A stretch of 46,301 bases of DNA from Pseudomonas reidholzensis (GTDB taxonomy: Bacteria > Pseudomonadota > Gammaproteobacteria > Pseudomonadales > Pseudomonadaceae): the NCBI RefSeq assembly GCF_900536025.1, contig NZ_UNOZ01000005.1, positions 1 to 46,301 of the forward strand, written 5' to 3'. The translations under genes were made by a program, and so were the position numbers. Position 1 is the stretch's first letter. Each line of letters opens with the position of its first letter. Positions 16,686 to 25,753 of this stretch are shown here, in pieces. The notes under the pieces were generated by a model. The model saw nothing but the letters and a program-made list of their open reading frames with translations, made no database searches and had not been told where the DNA came from.

Positions 16686-17702
16686 ATGCCCCCTCTCGAC
16701 TCGCACCTGACCGCCTGGCCCGAGCTCAACCAGCGCCACCCCTGCGACGCCCTGCTGCTGGGCAACGGTGCCAGCCGCGCGCTGTGGAAGCCGTTTGGCT
16801 ACTTCTCGCTGTTCGAGCACGCCCAGAAGGTCCGCAGCAAAGGCTTGGGGGTCAGCGACCAGGCGCTGTTCAAGGCACTCGGCAGCGAGCTGTTCGAGCC
16901 CCTGCTGAGCACCCTGAACACCACCGTGCGCGCCAACGCCGCGCTGGCGATCAACTCCACCGCGCCGCTCAACCGCTATTACTCGATCAAGGAAGCGCTG
17001 ATCCATGCCGTGCGCGCCGTGCACGTGCCGTGGTCGGTGCTGCCCAGCCGGCACCTGACGGCGATCAACCAGGCCTTGCGCAGCTACCGCAGTGTCTACA
17101 CCAGCAACTACGACCTGCTCCTGCCCTGGGCGGTACGCCAAGCGCCGCAGGGCTTCGCCGAGCTGTTCGACGAGGAAGGCTTTTTCGACGTGCGCCGTAC
17201 CCACGCCGAGGGCACCCGCGTCATGCACCTGCATGGCGGGCTGCATTTGCTGAAGTTGCCCGACGGCAGCACCCGTCAGCGCAGTGCGGAAAACGCTGAA
17301 TTGCTCGATGGCTTTGCGGTGAACATTCCCGGCGAGGTGCCGTTGTTCATCAACGAGGACCGCAGCGAGCACAAGCTGCGCGCCATCCGCAGCTCGGATT
17401 ACCTCGGCTGGTGCCTTGGCCAACTGGCCGCTGAACGGCAGGGCCTGTGCCTGTTAGGCCAGCACCTGGATGCCAGCGACGAGCACCTGCTCGAGGCCAT
17501 TCGCCAAGCCAGGCCCACGCACCTGGCGATCGCCATCCGGCCGTTGAGCGAGGCGTCGATCATCAACCAGAAGCAGCACTTCAGCGAACGCTTTGCCGAC
17601 ATCAGCGGTGTTTCGCTGCACTTCTTCGATTCCAGCACGCACCCGCTCGGCGCTGCCGAACTGGCCGTCGAAGTGCCGGCAGACTTCGCCAGGCGACGCT
17701 GA
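16686..17702 (+). CDS. DUF4917-type protein with SIR2-like NADase motifs
   Basis: A 338-residue soluble protein that looks like the DUF4917 family. Three motifs appear in the order typical of SIR2-like domains: a nucleotide-loop LLLGNGASRAL (Gly26), YTSNYDLLL (Asn141), and MHLHGGL (His181/His183). A later LCLLGQHLDASDEH also resembles the C-terminal part of SIR2-like folds. In SIR2 NADases the Asn and His act on NAD. Activity here is inferred from motifs, not known. It is a single gene with a weak ribosome-binding site, ending at a hairpin opposite the methyltransferase. I chose ATG 16686; the frame opens at 16623, but that extension is Arg-rich and unlike the family start. Confidence 0.7.
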   Translation: MPPLDSHLTAWPELNQRHPCDALLLGNGASRALWKPFGYFSLFEHAQKVRSKGLGVSDQALFKALGSELFEPLLSTLNTTVRANAALAINSTAPLNRYYSIKEALIHAVRAVHVPWSVLPSRHLTAINQALRSYRSVYTSNYDLLLPWAVRQAPQGFAELFDEEGFFDVRRTHAEGTRVMHLHGGLHLLKLPDGSTRQRSAENAELLDGFAVNIPGEVPLFINEDRSEHKLRAIRSSDYLGWCLGQLAAERQGLCLLGQHLDASDEHLLEAIRQARPTHLAIAIRPLSEASIINQKQHFSERFADISGVSLHFFDSSTHPLGAAELAVEVPADFARRR

Positions 17703-17709
17703 AACGGCC

Positions 17710-17738
17710 GCAGCCTCGGTGTACCTGACCGAGGCTGC
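17710..17738. terminator. Hairpin between convergent genes
   Basis: Seen: GCAGCCTCGGT-GTACCTG-ACCGAGGCTGC, an 11-bp perfect stem with a 7-base loop 8 bases after the DUF4917 stop and 39 bases from the end of the facing methyltransferase gene. There is no T tract, so it may be a stabilising hairpin or a weak bidirectional terminator. Confidence 0.55.
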
Positions 17739-17776
17739 TGGCGTATCCAGTGGATGGGGCGTTGTACAGCCAGCGG

Positions 17777-18994
17777 TCAGTCAAGCAACCCATCCGCCCG
17801 CAACAGCGTCTCCAGGCAATGCTCCTGCACCCCATAGAACGCCTTCAGCTGGGCAATCTTCTCCAGCAATGCGCTCGCATCCACCGGCTGCTTGCGCTTC
17901 ACCGCCAGAATCATCTTGTTCTTGTTGGTGTGCTCCAGCGAGATGAACTCGAACACCTTGGTCTCATACCCACACGCTTCCAGGTACAGCGCGCGCAGGC
18001 TGTCGGTGAGCATCTCGGCCTGCTGGCCAAGGTGCAGGCCGTATTGCAGCATCGGCTGCAGCAGCCCCGGGCTCTGCAGCTGTGGGCGAACCTGTTTGTG
18101 GCAGCACGGCGAGCACATGATGATCGCCGCATTGCAGCGGATGCCGGTGTGGATGGCATAGTCGGTGGCGATGTCACAGGCATGCAGGGCGATCATCACT
18201 TCGATCGCCTCGGGCACCACGCTGCGCACGTCGCCGCACTCGAACACCAGGCCAGGATGCTCCAGGCGCGCAGCGGCGGTGTTGCACAGGTCGACCATGT
18301 CCTGGCGCAATTCGACGCCGGTGACCTGCGCTTCACGCGCCAGGCTGTTGCGCAGGTAGTCGTGCATGGCAAAGGTCAGGTAGCCCTTGCCCGAGCCGAA
18401 GTCGGCCACCCGCAACAGCTGCTGCGCCGCCACCGGCGCACTGGCCAGGGCATGGTCGAAGACTTCGATGAACTTGTTGATCTGCTTCCACTTGCGCGAC
18501 ATCGACGGGATCAACGCACCTTGGGCGTCGGTTACCCCCAGGTCGCGCAAGAACGGCCGTGACAGCTCCAGGTAGCGCTTCTTCTCGCGGTCATGGCCGG
18601 CGGCCGCAGCCACTTCACGTGGGGCCTGGGCGACGTGGCGCTGGAGCATCGGCTTGCCCTTCTTGCTGAAGCCCAGCTGCACTTCACCCTCAGCGCTGAA
18701 CAGGTGCGCGTTGCGAAAGCTCTCCGGCAGCAGCTCGGCGACCAGCGCCAGCGCCTGCGCGTTCGGCAGGTTGCGGGTGATGTCGCGGGTCTGGTGGCGG
18801 TACACCAGCGACAGGCTGGGCTCGCCCTTGACCAGCAGCGGCTTGGCGATGATCCGCTGCAGGCTCTGGTCGGTGCCGACGTGGCGCGCGAGCACCAGCT
18901 TGGCCAGGCTGCCGTCCTGCAGGGCATCGGCCAGCAGACGCAGGAACTGGGCACGCGCATCCGGCGCGGAAGTAGCGGAAGGAGTGGCGGACAT
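17777..18994 (-). CDS. SAM-dependent methyltransferase (Methyltransf_32 type)
   Basis: A protein of about 405 residues. The SAM-binding motif VADFGSGKGYLTFAMHDYL lies near the middle, followed by VTGVELRQDMVDLCN and an acidic loop EVMIALHACDIATDYA. The motif CSPCCHKQVRP is characteristic of this methyltransferase group (related to the C-terminal domain of eukaryotic GSTCD). The N-terminal half (residues 1-200) includes a conserved basic segment and is less clear. The substrate is unknown; RNA is a common guess. The start at 18994 (MSATPSATS) is uncertain because no strong Shine-Dalgarno is present; the frame opens at 19045. Confidence 0.8.
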   Translation of the reverse strand: MSATPSATSAPDARAQFLRLLADALQDGSLAKLVLARHVGTDQSLQRIIAKPLLVKGEPSLSLVYRHQTRDITRNLPNAQALALVAELLPESFRNAHLFSAEGEVQLGFSKKGKPMLQRHVAQAPREVAAAAGHDREKKRYLELSRPFLRDLGVTDAQGALIPSMSRKWKQINKFIEVFDHALASAPVAAQQLLRVADFGSGKGYLTFAMHDYLRNSLAREAQVTGVELRQDMVDLCNTAAARLEHPGLVFECGDVRSVVPEAIEVMIALHACDIATDYAIHTGIRCNAAIIMCSPCCHKQVRPQLQSPGLLQPMLQYGLHLGQQAEMLTDSLRALYLEACGYETKVFEFISLEHTNKNKMILAVKRKQPVDASALLEKIAQLKAFYGVQEHCLETLLRADGLLD

Positions 18995-19093
18995 GAACGG
19001 TGGGTGCCTCGAATTGCCGGGAGCGCAGCGCGCAATGGCCGGCATTCTACGTCGCTGGCCGGCCGGCGCGAAGGTTTTCTCGATGGGCGTGGC

Positions 19094-19711
19094 TCAGTCG
19101 AGGATCACCAGGCGGTTGGGCAATTGGTTGCGTGTGCAGGTCGCGGGCAATGGCCGGCTGAGCAACTCGCCACAGGCATCGATGCATTCGACGAAGCCCT
19201 GCAAGGTGCGCCCTTGGCGCAACTGCTCGCTGAACCGCGCCACCAGCACCGCCCGCGCCCGGGCGTCGAGGTGCGGTTCGATGCCGGCATCGGCGAGGAT
19301 CACCACGTAGCGCTCGGCCTCGCTGGCAAAGATCAACACCCCGGTTCCCGCCGCCGTGCCTTGCAGGTTGAGCTCGCGAAACTGCTGCTGCGCCAGGCGC
19401 GCGGCACTGCGCTGGCGCAGCCGCCGCGGGACTACCAGGGCGGCCAGGCGCGGGTGGCGCAGCACCAGGCACAGGCCGATGAAGATCATCACCTGGGCCA
19501 CCAGCAGCCCGCGCAGGCTCGGCCAGCCCAGCACCAGGTGCAGCACACCGGGGATGACCAGCGCCAGCAACGCTGCCCAGAACAGCGGCAGGTAGGCGAA
19601 GTCGCCCGCGCGCCGCGCCAGTACCGTGACCAGCTCGGCATCGGTGCGCCGCTCGGCCCGGGCGATCGCCTCGGCGACCTGGCGTTGCTGGTATTCGTCG
19701 AACACTGTCAT
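19094..19711 (-). CDS. TPM-domain membrane protein
   Basis: A 205-residue protein with an N-terminal segment MTVFDEYQQRQVAEAIARAE that resembles the start of a TPM domain, two adjacent membrane helices (about residues 45-85), and a C-terminal TPM-like region with GVLIFASEAERYVVILADAGI and FVECIDACGELLSRPLP. The helices are inserted inside the TPM domain, as in a known Pseudomonas subgroup. Relatives often sit beside lemA; none is present here. Function is not known; a role in envelope or photosystem-type protein maintenance has been proposed for other TPM proteins. Confidence 0.75.
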   Translation of the reverse strand: MTVFDEYQQRQVAEAIARAERRTDAELVTVLARRAGDFAYLPLFWAALLALVIPGVLHLVLGWPSLRGLLVAQVMIFIGLCLVLRHPRLAALVVPRRLRQRSAARLAQQQFRELNLQGTAAGTGVLIFASEAERYVVILADAGIEPHLDARARAVLVARFSEQLRQGRTLQGFVECIDACGELLSRPLPATCTRNQLPNRLVILD

Positions 19712-19937
19712 GCCTGCGGTCTCTCGATCGTTCTTATAGTTGTTGTGCCGGGATCTGGGTGGCGCGAGTGTATCTCAACAACCGCGTGACATCAGGCATA
19801 ATCCGCCGCAGTCGCTAACACTGCAGGCATGATCGGCAAACAGATCGTGCCGCACCCGAAAACAACAGCCGCCTGAACGCTTCGGCCACACACCTGTGTG
19901 CGTGCGGACGGCGCAGGCCACGACAACGGAATTCATG

Positions 19938-22226
19938 ATGAAACTGTCTATGCTGGGCCTGGCCATGGCCCTCGCCAGCCAGGCCGCCTTGGCCGCCACC
20001 CCCGCCCCGCCGCTGCAGGACAAGCAGGCCTTCATCGAGCATCTGATCCAGCAGATGACCCTCGACGAGAAGATCGGCCAGTTGCGCCTGATCAGCATCG
20101 GCCCGGAAATGCCCCACGCGAAGATCCGCGAAGAAATCGCCGCCGGGCGCATCGGCGGCACCTTCAACTCGCGCACCGCCCCGGAAAACCGGCCCATGCA
20201 GGACGCCGCCATGCGCAGCCGGTTGAAGATCCCGATGTTCTTCGCCTACGACGTGATCCACGGCAACCGCACGATCTTCCCGATCAGCCTGGGCCTGGCC
20301 GCGACCTGGGACATGGACGCCATCGCCAAGGTCGGCCGCACCTCGGCCATCGAAGCCGCGGCCGACAGCCTCGACATGACCTTCGCGCCGATGGTCGACA
20401 TCGCCCGTGACCCGCGCTGGGGCCGTACCAGCGAAGGCTTCGGCGAAGACACCTACCTGACCTCGCGGATCGGCCAGGTGATGGTCAAGGGCTTCCAGGG
20501 CAGCAGCCCGGCGAACCCCGACAGCATCATGGCCATCGTCAAGCACTTCGCCCTGTACGGCGCGGTGGAAGGCGGGCGCGACTACAACACGGTCGATATG
20601 AGCCTGCCGAAGATGTACAACGACTACCTGCCGCCCTACCGGGCCAGCCTCGACGCCGGTGCGGGCGGGGTGATGGTGGCGCTGAACTCGATCAATGGCG
20701 TGCCGGCCACCTCCAACACCTGGCTGATGAACGACCTGCTGCGCGGCGAGTGGGGCTTCAAGGGCGTGACCATCAGCGACCATGGCGCGATCCAGGAGCT
20801 GATCCGCCATGGCGTCGCCAAGGACGGCCGTGAAGCGGCCAAGCTGGCGATCAAGGCCGGCATCGACATGAGCATGAACGACTCGCTGTACGGCGAGGAG
20901 CTGCCGGGGCTGGTCAAGTCGGGTGAAGTGACCCAGGCCGAGCTCGACCAGGCGGTGCGCGAGGTGCTTGGCGCCAAGTACGAGATGGGCCTGTTCAAAG
21001 ACCCTTACGTGCGCATCGGCAAGGCCGAGAACGACCTCAAGGACTACTATGCCGACGCTCGCCTGCACCGTGACGCCGCGCGTGACGTCGCCCGCCGCAG
21101 CCTGGTCCTGCTGGAGAACCGCAAAGAGACCCTGCCGCTGAAAAAAGCCGGCACCATTGCTCTGGTCGGCCCGCTGGCCGATGCGCCGATCGACATGATG
21201 GGCAGCTGGGCCGCCGATGGCCGCCCCGCGCACTCGGTGACCGTACGCGAAGGCCTGCGCCGCGCCGTGGGTGACAAGGCCAAGCTGATCTACGCCAAGG
21301 GCTCCAATGTCACTGGCGACAAGGCCATGTTCGACTACCTGAACTTCCTCAACTTCGATGCGCCGGAAATCGTCGACGACCTGCGCCCCGCCGCCGTGCT
21401 GATCGACGAAGCGGTCAAGGCCGCCAAACAGGCCGACGTCGTAGTGGCGGTGGTCGGTGAGTCGCGCGGCATGTCGCACGAGTCGTCGAGCCGCACCACC
21501 CTGGAAATCCCGGCCATCCAGCGTGACCTGATCAAGGCCCTGAAGGCCACGGGCAAGCCGCTGGTGCTGGTGCTGATGAACGGCCGGCCGCTGTCGATCG
21601 GCTGGGAGCGCGAACAGGCCGACGCCCTGCTGGAAACCTGGTTCAGCGGCACCGAAGGCGGCAACGCCATCGCCGACGTGCTGTTTGGCGACTACAACCC
21701 GTCGGGCAAGCTGGCGATCACCTTCCCGCGGTCGGTCGGGCAGATCCCGATGTACTACAACCACCTGCGCATCGGCCGCCCGTTCACCCCCGGCAAGCCG
21801 GGCAACTACACCTCGCAGTACTTCGAGGAGCCCAATGGCCCGCTGTACCCGTTCGGCTATGGCCTGAGCTACAGCAGCTTCGAGGTGTCCGGCTTGCAAC
21901 TGGCAAAAAACCAGCTCAAGCGGGGCGACACTCTGCAGGCCACGGTCACCGTGAAAAACACCGGCAAGCGCGACGGCGAAACCGTGGTGCAGCTGTACCT
22001 GCAGGATGTCAGCGCGTCGATGAGCCGCCCGGTGAAGGAGTTGAAGAACTTCCAGAAGCTGCTGCTCAAGGCCGGCGAGTCGCGCACAGTGACCTTCAGC
22101 ATCAGTGAAGACGACCTGAAGTTCTACAACGGCCAGCTGCAGCGGGTGGCCGAGCCTGGGCAGTTCAATGTCCAGGTCGGGCTGGATTCCGAGGCGGTGC
22201 AGCAGCAGAGCTTCGAGTTGTTGTAA
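19938..22226 (+). CDS. bglX: Periplasmic beta-glucosidase BglX (glycoside hydrolase family 3)
   Basis: A protein of about 762 residues with a signal peptide (KLSMLGLAMALASQAALA). The GH3 N-terminal barrel follows: substrate residues in DPRWGRTSEGFGEDTYL, IVKHFALYGAVEGGRDYN, and the nucleophile Asp281 in GVTISDHGAIQELIRHG. Then comes the GH3 C-terminal domain (ALVGPLADAPIDMMGSWAADG) and a fibronectin-III-like domain (about 670-760). It matches E. coli BglX (765 residues) closely. It hydrolyses beta-glucosides in the periplasm. The start is either of two adjacent ATGs (19935 or 19938); CGGA lies 7 bases before the second. Confidence 0.94.
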   Translation: MKLSMLGLAMALASQAALAATPAPPLQDKQAFIEHLIQQMTLDEKIGQLRLISIGPEMPHAKIREEIAAGRIGGTFNSRTAPENRPMQDAAMRSRLKIPMFFAYDVIHGNRTIFPISLGLAATWDMDAIAKVGRTSAIEAAADSLDMTFAPMVDIARDPRWGRTSEGFGEDTYLTSRIGQVMVKGFQGSSPANPDSIMAIVKHFALYGAVEGGRDYNTVDMSLPKMYNDYLPPYRASLDAGAGGVMVALNSINGVPATSNTWLMNDLLRGEWGFKGVTISDHGAIQELIRHGVAKDGREAAKLAIKAGIDMSMNDSLYGEELPGLVKSGEVTQAELDQAVREVLGAKYEMGLFKDPYVRIGKAENDLKDYYADARLHRDAARDVARRSLVLLENRKETLPLKKAGTIALVGPLADAPIDMMGSWAADGRPAHSVTVREGLRRAVGDKAKLIYAKGSNVTGDKAMFDYLNFLNFDAPEIVDDLRPAAVLIDEAVKAAKQADVVVAVVGESRGMSHESSSRTTLEIPAIQRDLIKALKATGKPLVLVLMNGRPLSIGWEREQADALLETWFSGTEGGNAIADVLFGDYNPSGKLAITFPRSVGQIPMYYNHLRIGRPFTPGKPGNYTSQYFEEPNGPLYPFGYGLSYSSFEVSGLQLAKNQLKRGDTLQATVTVKNTGKRDGETVVQLYLQDVSASMSRPVKELKNFQKLLLKAGESRTVTFSISEDDLKFYNGQLQRVAEPGQFNVQVGLDSEAVQQQSFELL

Positions 22227-22248
22227 GCCGCTTGTAAAACCCAAGGCG

Positions 22249-22273
22249 GGTCAGTTGACGTCATTGACTGACC
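22249..22273. repeat. Small dyad after bglX
   Basis: Seen: GGTCAGT...ACTGACC, a 7-bp perfect inverted repeat around an 11-base centre (TGACGTCATTG) 22 bases after the bglX stop, next to a larger REP repeat. It could be the bglX transcript end, but has no T tract. Confidence 0.4.
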
Positions 22274-22274
22274 C

Positions 22275-22357
22275 GGCCTCATCGCGGGCAAGCCCGCTCC
22301 TACAGCCCATGTGCGGCCTGATGTACCTGTAGGAGCGGGCTTGCCCGCGATGAGGCC
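22275..22357. repeat. REP-type inverted repeat between bglX and the sensor kinase gene (type GCGGGCAAGCCCGC)
   Basis: Seen: GGCCTCATCGCGGGCAAG plus CCCGCTCCTACAG, matched in inverse by CTGTAGGAGCGGG plus CTTGCCCGCGATGAGGCC. Perfect 31-base arms around a 21-base loop. Arm sequence differs from the GTAAAC type at 7815, 12975 and 30562. Confidence 0.92.
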
Positions 22358-22394
22358 GGCCCATCCCCCCTTACCTGTGCCCAGGATCCGCACC

Positions 22395-24152
22395 ATGCCT
22401 TCTTCGTTTCGAGCGCTGCGCCTCGGCCTGATCGTGTTGCTGATCCTGGTCGGCACCACGCTCAGCGCCGGTTGGGCCATGCACCAGGCCAACCGCCAGG
22501 CGCTGGCCACCGACGCCCAGCGCGCCACCCAGCAGCTGGGCCTGTACGCCACGTCGCTGCACACCCTGATCGAACGCTACCGCGCCCTGCCCGCGGTCCT
22601 GGCCCTGGACCCCGAGCTGATCGCGGCCCTGCGCGGCCCGCTCGACGCACCGCTGCAGGACGCCCTCAACCGCAAGCTCGAACGCATCAATGGCGCCGCC
22701 AACTCCTCGACCCTGGAGCTGCTCGACCGCACCGGCCTTGCCATCGCCGCCAGCAACTGGCGCCTGCCGAGCAGCTATGTCGGCTCCAACTACGGCTTCC
22801 GGCCCTACTTCAAGCAGACCCGCACCCACGGCAGCGGCCGCTTCTACGCCGTCGGCGTGACCAGTGGCGTGCCGGGCTACTTCCTCTCCAGCGCGGTCAA
22901 CGACGAACACGGGCGCTTTCTCGGCGCCATGGTGGTCAAGCTGGAGTTTCCCGAACTGGAACGCGAATGGCGCCAGGGCAGCGATGTGCTGCTGGTCAGC
23001 GATGCCCGCGGGATCATCTTCATCGCCAACCAGGACGGCTGGCGCTACCGCGAACTGGCGCCGCTGTCGGGCGCCGACCGCGCCGAGCTGGCCGCCACCC
23101 GCCAGTACGACAAGCAACCGCTGGTGCCCTTGCAACACCAGGTACTCACCCACTTCGATGGCAACAGCCACCTGAGCCGCGTGCAAGGCCCGGACGGCAC
23201 CGCCGAATACCTCTGGCAAAGCCTGCCGCTGGAAGGCGATGGCTGGACCTTGCACCTGCTGCGCAAGCCGCAGGTCAGCGACGACGGGCGCAACGCCGCC
23301 CTGGCCGCGGCGGCGATCTGGCTCAGCCTGGTGTTCGCCGCGCTGTTCGTCAGCCAGCGCCTGCGCCTGGCCCGCCTGCGCCGGCGCAGCCGCGAAGCGC
23401 TCAAGCGCCAGGTCGAGGAGCGCACCCGCGAGCTGCGCACCGCCCAGGAGGGCCTGGTGCAATCGGCCAAGCTGGCGGCGCTGGGGCAGATGTCCGCCGC
23501 CCTTGCGCATGAGATCAACCAGCCGCTGACCACCCAGCGCATGCAGCTGGAAACCCTGCGCCTGCTGCTCGACCATGGCCGCTTCGACGAAGCGCGCCAG
23601 GCGCTCGAGCCGCTCGAGCAGATGCTCGCGCGCATGGCCGCGCTCACCGGCCACCTGAAGACCTTTGCCCGCAACAGCCCCGGCGGCCTGCGCGAGCGGC
23701 TCGACCTGGCCACCGTGGTCGACCAGGCGCTGCACCTGCTGGAGGCGCGGATGCGCAGCGAGGAGGTCGACGTGGCGCTGTACCTGGCGCGCCCGGCGTG
23801 GGTGCTGGGCGATGCGATCCGCCTCGAGCAGGTGCTGATCAACCTGCTGCGCAATGCCCTCGACGCGATGGCCGACAAGCGTTACAAACGCCTGGAGATC
23901 CGTATCGAAACCGACCAGCAACAGTGGCGCCTGAGCGTGCTCGACTCCGGCGGCGGTATCGATGACGCGAACCTGGTCAAGGTCTTCGACCCATTCTTCA
24001 CCACCAAGCCGGTGGGTGAAGGGCTCGGCCTGGGCCTGGCGATCTCCTATGGCATCGTCATCGAGGCCGGCGGCCAGTTGCAGGTCGACAACCTGCCGGG
24101 CGGCGCCCGCTTCAGCCTCACCCTGCCTCGCGCCCTGGAGCCGGTATGTTGA
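22395..24152 (+). CDS. mifS: Sensor histidine kinase, DctB/MifS-like
   Basis: A 585-residue inner-membrane kinase. An N-terminal helix (about 8-30) and a second helix (about 300-325) flank a periplasmic Cache-type ligand domain containing [21 protein letters not shown] coiled coil (about 330-360) and HisKA domain follow, with His372 in [11 protein letters not shown], then the ATPase domain ([32 protein letters not shown]). AGGA lies about 9 bases before ATG 22395. It overlaps the regulator gene by 7 bases. By family this pair senses C4 or C5 dicarboxylates. Because the next gene is an alpha-ketoglutarate-type permease, MifS of P. aeruginosa (2-oxoglutarate utilisation) is the closer model than DctB. 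Confidence 0.85.
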   Translation: MPSSFRALRLGLIVLLILVGTTLSAGWAMHQANRQALATDAQRATQQLGLYATSLHTLIERYRALPAVLALDPELIAALRGPLDAPLQDALNRKLERINGAANSSTLELLDRTGLAIAASNWRLPSSYVGSNYGFRPYFKQTRTHGSGRFYAVGVTSGVPGYFLSSAVNDEHGRFLGAMVVKLEFPELEREWRQGSDVLLVSDARGIIFIANQDGWRYRELAPLSGADRAELAATRQYDKQPLVPLQHQVLTHFDGNSHLSRVQGPDGTAEYLWQSLPLEGDGWTLHLLRKPQVSDDGRNAALAAAAIWLSLVFAALFVSQRLRLARLRRRSREALKRQVEERTRELRTAQEGLVQSAKLAALGQMSAALAHEINQPLTTQRMQLETLRLLLDHGRFDEARQALEPLEQMLARMAALTGHLKTFARNSPGGLRERLDLATVVDQALHLLEARMRSEEVDVALYLARPAWVLGDAIRLEQVLINLLRNALDAMADKRYKRLEIRIETDQQQWRLSVLDSGGGIDDANLVKVFDPFFTTKPVGEGLGLGLAISYGIVIEAGGQLQVDNLPGGARFSLTLPRALEPVC

Positions 24153-25477
24153 ACTCAGTGATCGTCGTCGATGATGAAGCCAGTATCCGCAACGCGGTCG
24201 AACAGTGGCTGAGCCTGTCGGGGTTCAGCGTGCAGCTGTTCGCCCGCGCCGAAGACTGCCTGGCGCAACTGCCGGCGCACTTCCCGGGGGTGATCATCAG
24301 CGATGTGCGCATGCCCGGCATCGGCGGCCTGCAATTGCTCGAGCGCCTGCAGGCGCAGGACGCCGACCTGCCGGTGATCCTGCTGACCGGCCACGGCGAT
24401 GTGCCGATGGCGGTAGAGGCCATGCGCAACGGCGCCTATGACTTCCTGGAAAAACCCTTCACCCCGCAACACCTGCTCGGCAGCCTGCGGCGTGCCCTGG
24501 AAAAACGCCAGCTGGTGCTGGAGAACCGTCGCCTGCACGAACAGGCCGACCTCAAGGCGCGGCTCGCCGACACCCTGCTGGGCATGTCGCAGGGCTTGCA
24601 GCAGCTGCGCCGGCAGGTGCTGGAGCTGGCCGGCCTGCCGGTCAATGTGCTGATCCGCGGCGACACCGGCAGTGGCAAGGAGCGCGTGGCGCGCTGCCTG
24701 CACGACTTCGGCCCGCGCGCCGACAAGCCGTTTGTCGCGCTCAACTGTGCGGCCATCCCGGAGGCGTTGTTCGAGGCCGAGCTGTTTGGCCATGAGAGCG
24801 GCGCCTTTACCGGCGCCCAGGGCAAGCGCATCGGCAAGCTGGAATACGCCAACGGCGGCACGGTGTTTCTCGACGAGATCGAAAGCATGCCGCTGGCCCA
24901 GCAGGCCAAGCTGCTGCGGGTGATCCAGGAACAGAAGCTCGAGCGCCTCGGCGCCAACCAGAGCATCAGTGTCGATTTGCGGATCATCGCCGCGACCAAG
25001 CCGGACCTGCTCGAAGAGGCCCGCGCCGGGCGCTTTCGCGAGGACTTGGCCTACCGCCTGAATGTCGCCGAGTTGCGCCTGGCGCCGCTGCGCGAGCGCC
25101 GTGAAGACATCCCCCTGCTGTTCGAACACTTCGCCCGCACGGCCGCCGAACGCCTGGGCCGCAGCGCGCCGCCGCTGTCTGGCGGGCAACTGGCGCAACT
25201 GCTCGGCCACGACTGGCCGGGTAACGTGCGCGAGCTGGCCAATGCGGCAGAGCGGCATGCGCTGGGGCTGGGTTCGCCGAGCGCCGAATCGGTGGGTGGG
25301 CCATCGCTGGGCGAGCAGATGGAAGCGTTCGAGGCGCAGTGCCTGCGTGCGGCGTTGCGTCAGCATAAAGGCGAGATCAAGGGGGTGATGGAAACCTTGC
25401 AGGTGCCGCGGCGGACGTTGAACGAGAAGATGCAGCGGCACGGGTTGGTTCGCGAGGACTTCATCGAGCGGGAATAG
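24146..25477 (+). CDS. mifR: NtrC-class sigma-54 response regulator, DctD/MifR-like
   Basis: A 443-residue enhancer-binding protein. The receiver domain (1-120) has phospho-acceptor Asp53 in IISDVRMPGIGG. The AAA+ domain (about 140-370) has Walker A GDTGSGKE (residue 172 on), the sigma-54-contact loop GAFTGA (219-224), Walker B GGTVFLDEIES, and the motif PGNVRELANAAE. A Fis-type helix-turn-helix (about 395-440) ends the protein (GVMETLQVPRRTLNEKMQRHG). It activates sigma-54 RNA polymerase from distant sites. A -24/-12 promoter and an upstream dyad in front of the next gene make that permease its probable target. Confidence 0.9.
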   Translation: MLNSVIVVDDEASIRNAVEQWLSLSGFSVQLFARAEDCLAQLPAHFPGVIISDVRMPGIGGLQLLERLQAQDADLPVILLTGHGDVPMAVEAMRNGAYDFLEKPFTPQHLLGSLRRALEKRQLVLENRRLHEQADLKARLADTLLGMSQGLQQLRRQVLELAGLPVNVLIRGDTGSGKERVARCLHDFGPRADKPFVALNCAAIPEALFEAELFGHESGAFTGAQGKRIGKLEYANGGTVFLDEIESMPLAQQAKLLRVIQEQKLERLGANQSISVDLRIIAATKPDLLEEARAGRFREDLAYRLNVAELRLAPLRERREDIPLLFEHFARTAAERLGRSAPPLSGGQLAQLLGHDWPGNVRELANAAERHALGLGSPSAESVGGPSLGEQMEAFEAQCLRAALRQHKGEIKGVMETLQVPRRTLNEKMQRHGLVREDFIERE

Positions 25478-25480
25478 GCG

Positions 25481-25518
25481 GATTGTCGCTTATGGAAAAG
25501 GCTCGATAAGCGGAAATC
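25481..25518. promoter_or_regulatory. Candidate enhancer (upstream activator) dyad for the MifR-like regulator
   Basis: Seen: GATTGTCGCTTAT and, 12 bases later, ATAAGCGGAAATC. The half-sites are inverted copies matching at 11 of 13 positions (core CGCTTAT/ATAAGCG perfect). The dyad starts 3 bases after the regulator stop codon and lies about 190 bases before the -24/-12 promoter at 25704, a usual enhancer distance for NtrC-class proteins. Binding by this regulator is inferred. Confidence 0.5.
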
Positions 25519-25570
25519 TGCCTATTTGTGGCTGATCAGTGAGAGGGCTGGGAGCGCTGCGCACTCCTTT

Positions 25571-25660
25571 CGCGACACAAGGCCGCTCCCACAAGGGGGG
25601 CCATGCAAGTCCTTTGATACGCGGCGTACGCGGATTTGTGGGAGCGGCCTTGTGTCGCGA
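25571..25660. repeat. Long inverted repeat (REP-like, type CGCGACACAAGGCCGC)
   Basis: Seen: CGCGACACAAGGCCGCTC plus CCACAAG, matched in inverse by TTTGTGGGAGCGGCC plus TTGTGTCGCG. Perfect arms of about 24 bases around a 40-base spacer. It lies between the proposed enhancer dyad and the sigma-54 promoter of the permease gene. The GGGAGCGG core is shared with the other REPs but the flank is different, giving a third arm type in this window. Confidence 0.88.
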
Positions 25661-25703
25661 TAGGGGCACGCAGTGCCCCCAATTGGACCGCCACGCACCT
25701 CAC

Positions 25704-25719
25704 TGGCACACCTTCTGCA
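25704..25719 (+). promoter_or_regulatory. Sigma-54 (-24/-12) promoter of the alpha-ketoglutarate permease
   Basis: Seen: TGGCACACCTTCTGCA, with GG and GC separated by exactly 10 bases and a perfect TGGCAC -24 box (consensus TGGCACG-N4-TTGCA). Transcription would start near 25730, giving a leader of about 49 bases. It fits the adjacent sigma-54 enhancer-binding protein gene. Confidence 0.8.
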
Positions 25720-25753
25720 ACTGACTGGGCAAGCGCCACCCAGCGCGCTCCAC

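Noticed and set aside
19712..19937. A small RNA or gene between the TPM gene and bglX
   Set aside because: No hairpin with T tract, no open frame with a ribosome-binding site; it looks like a plain promoter region.
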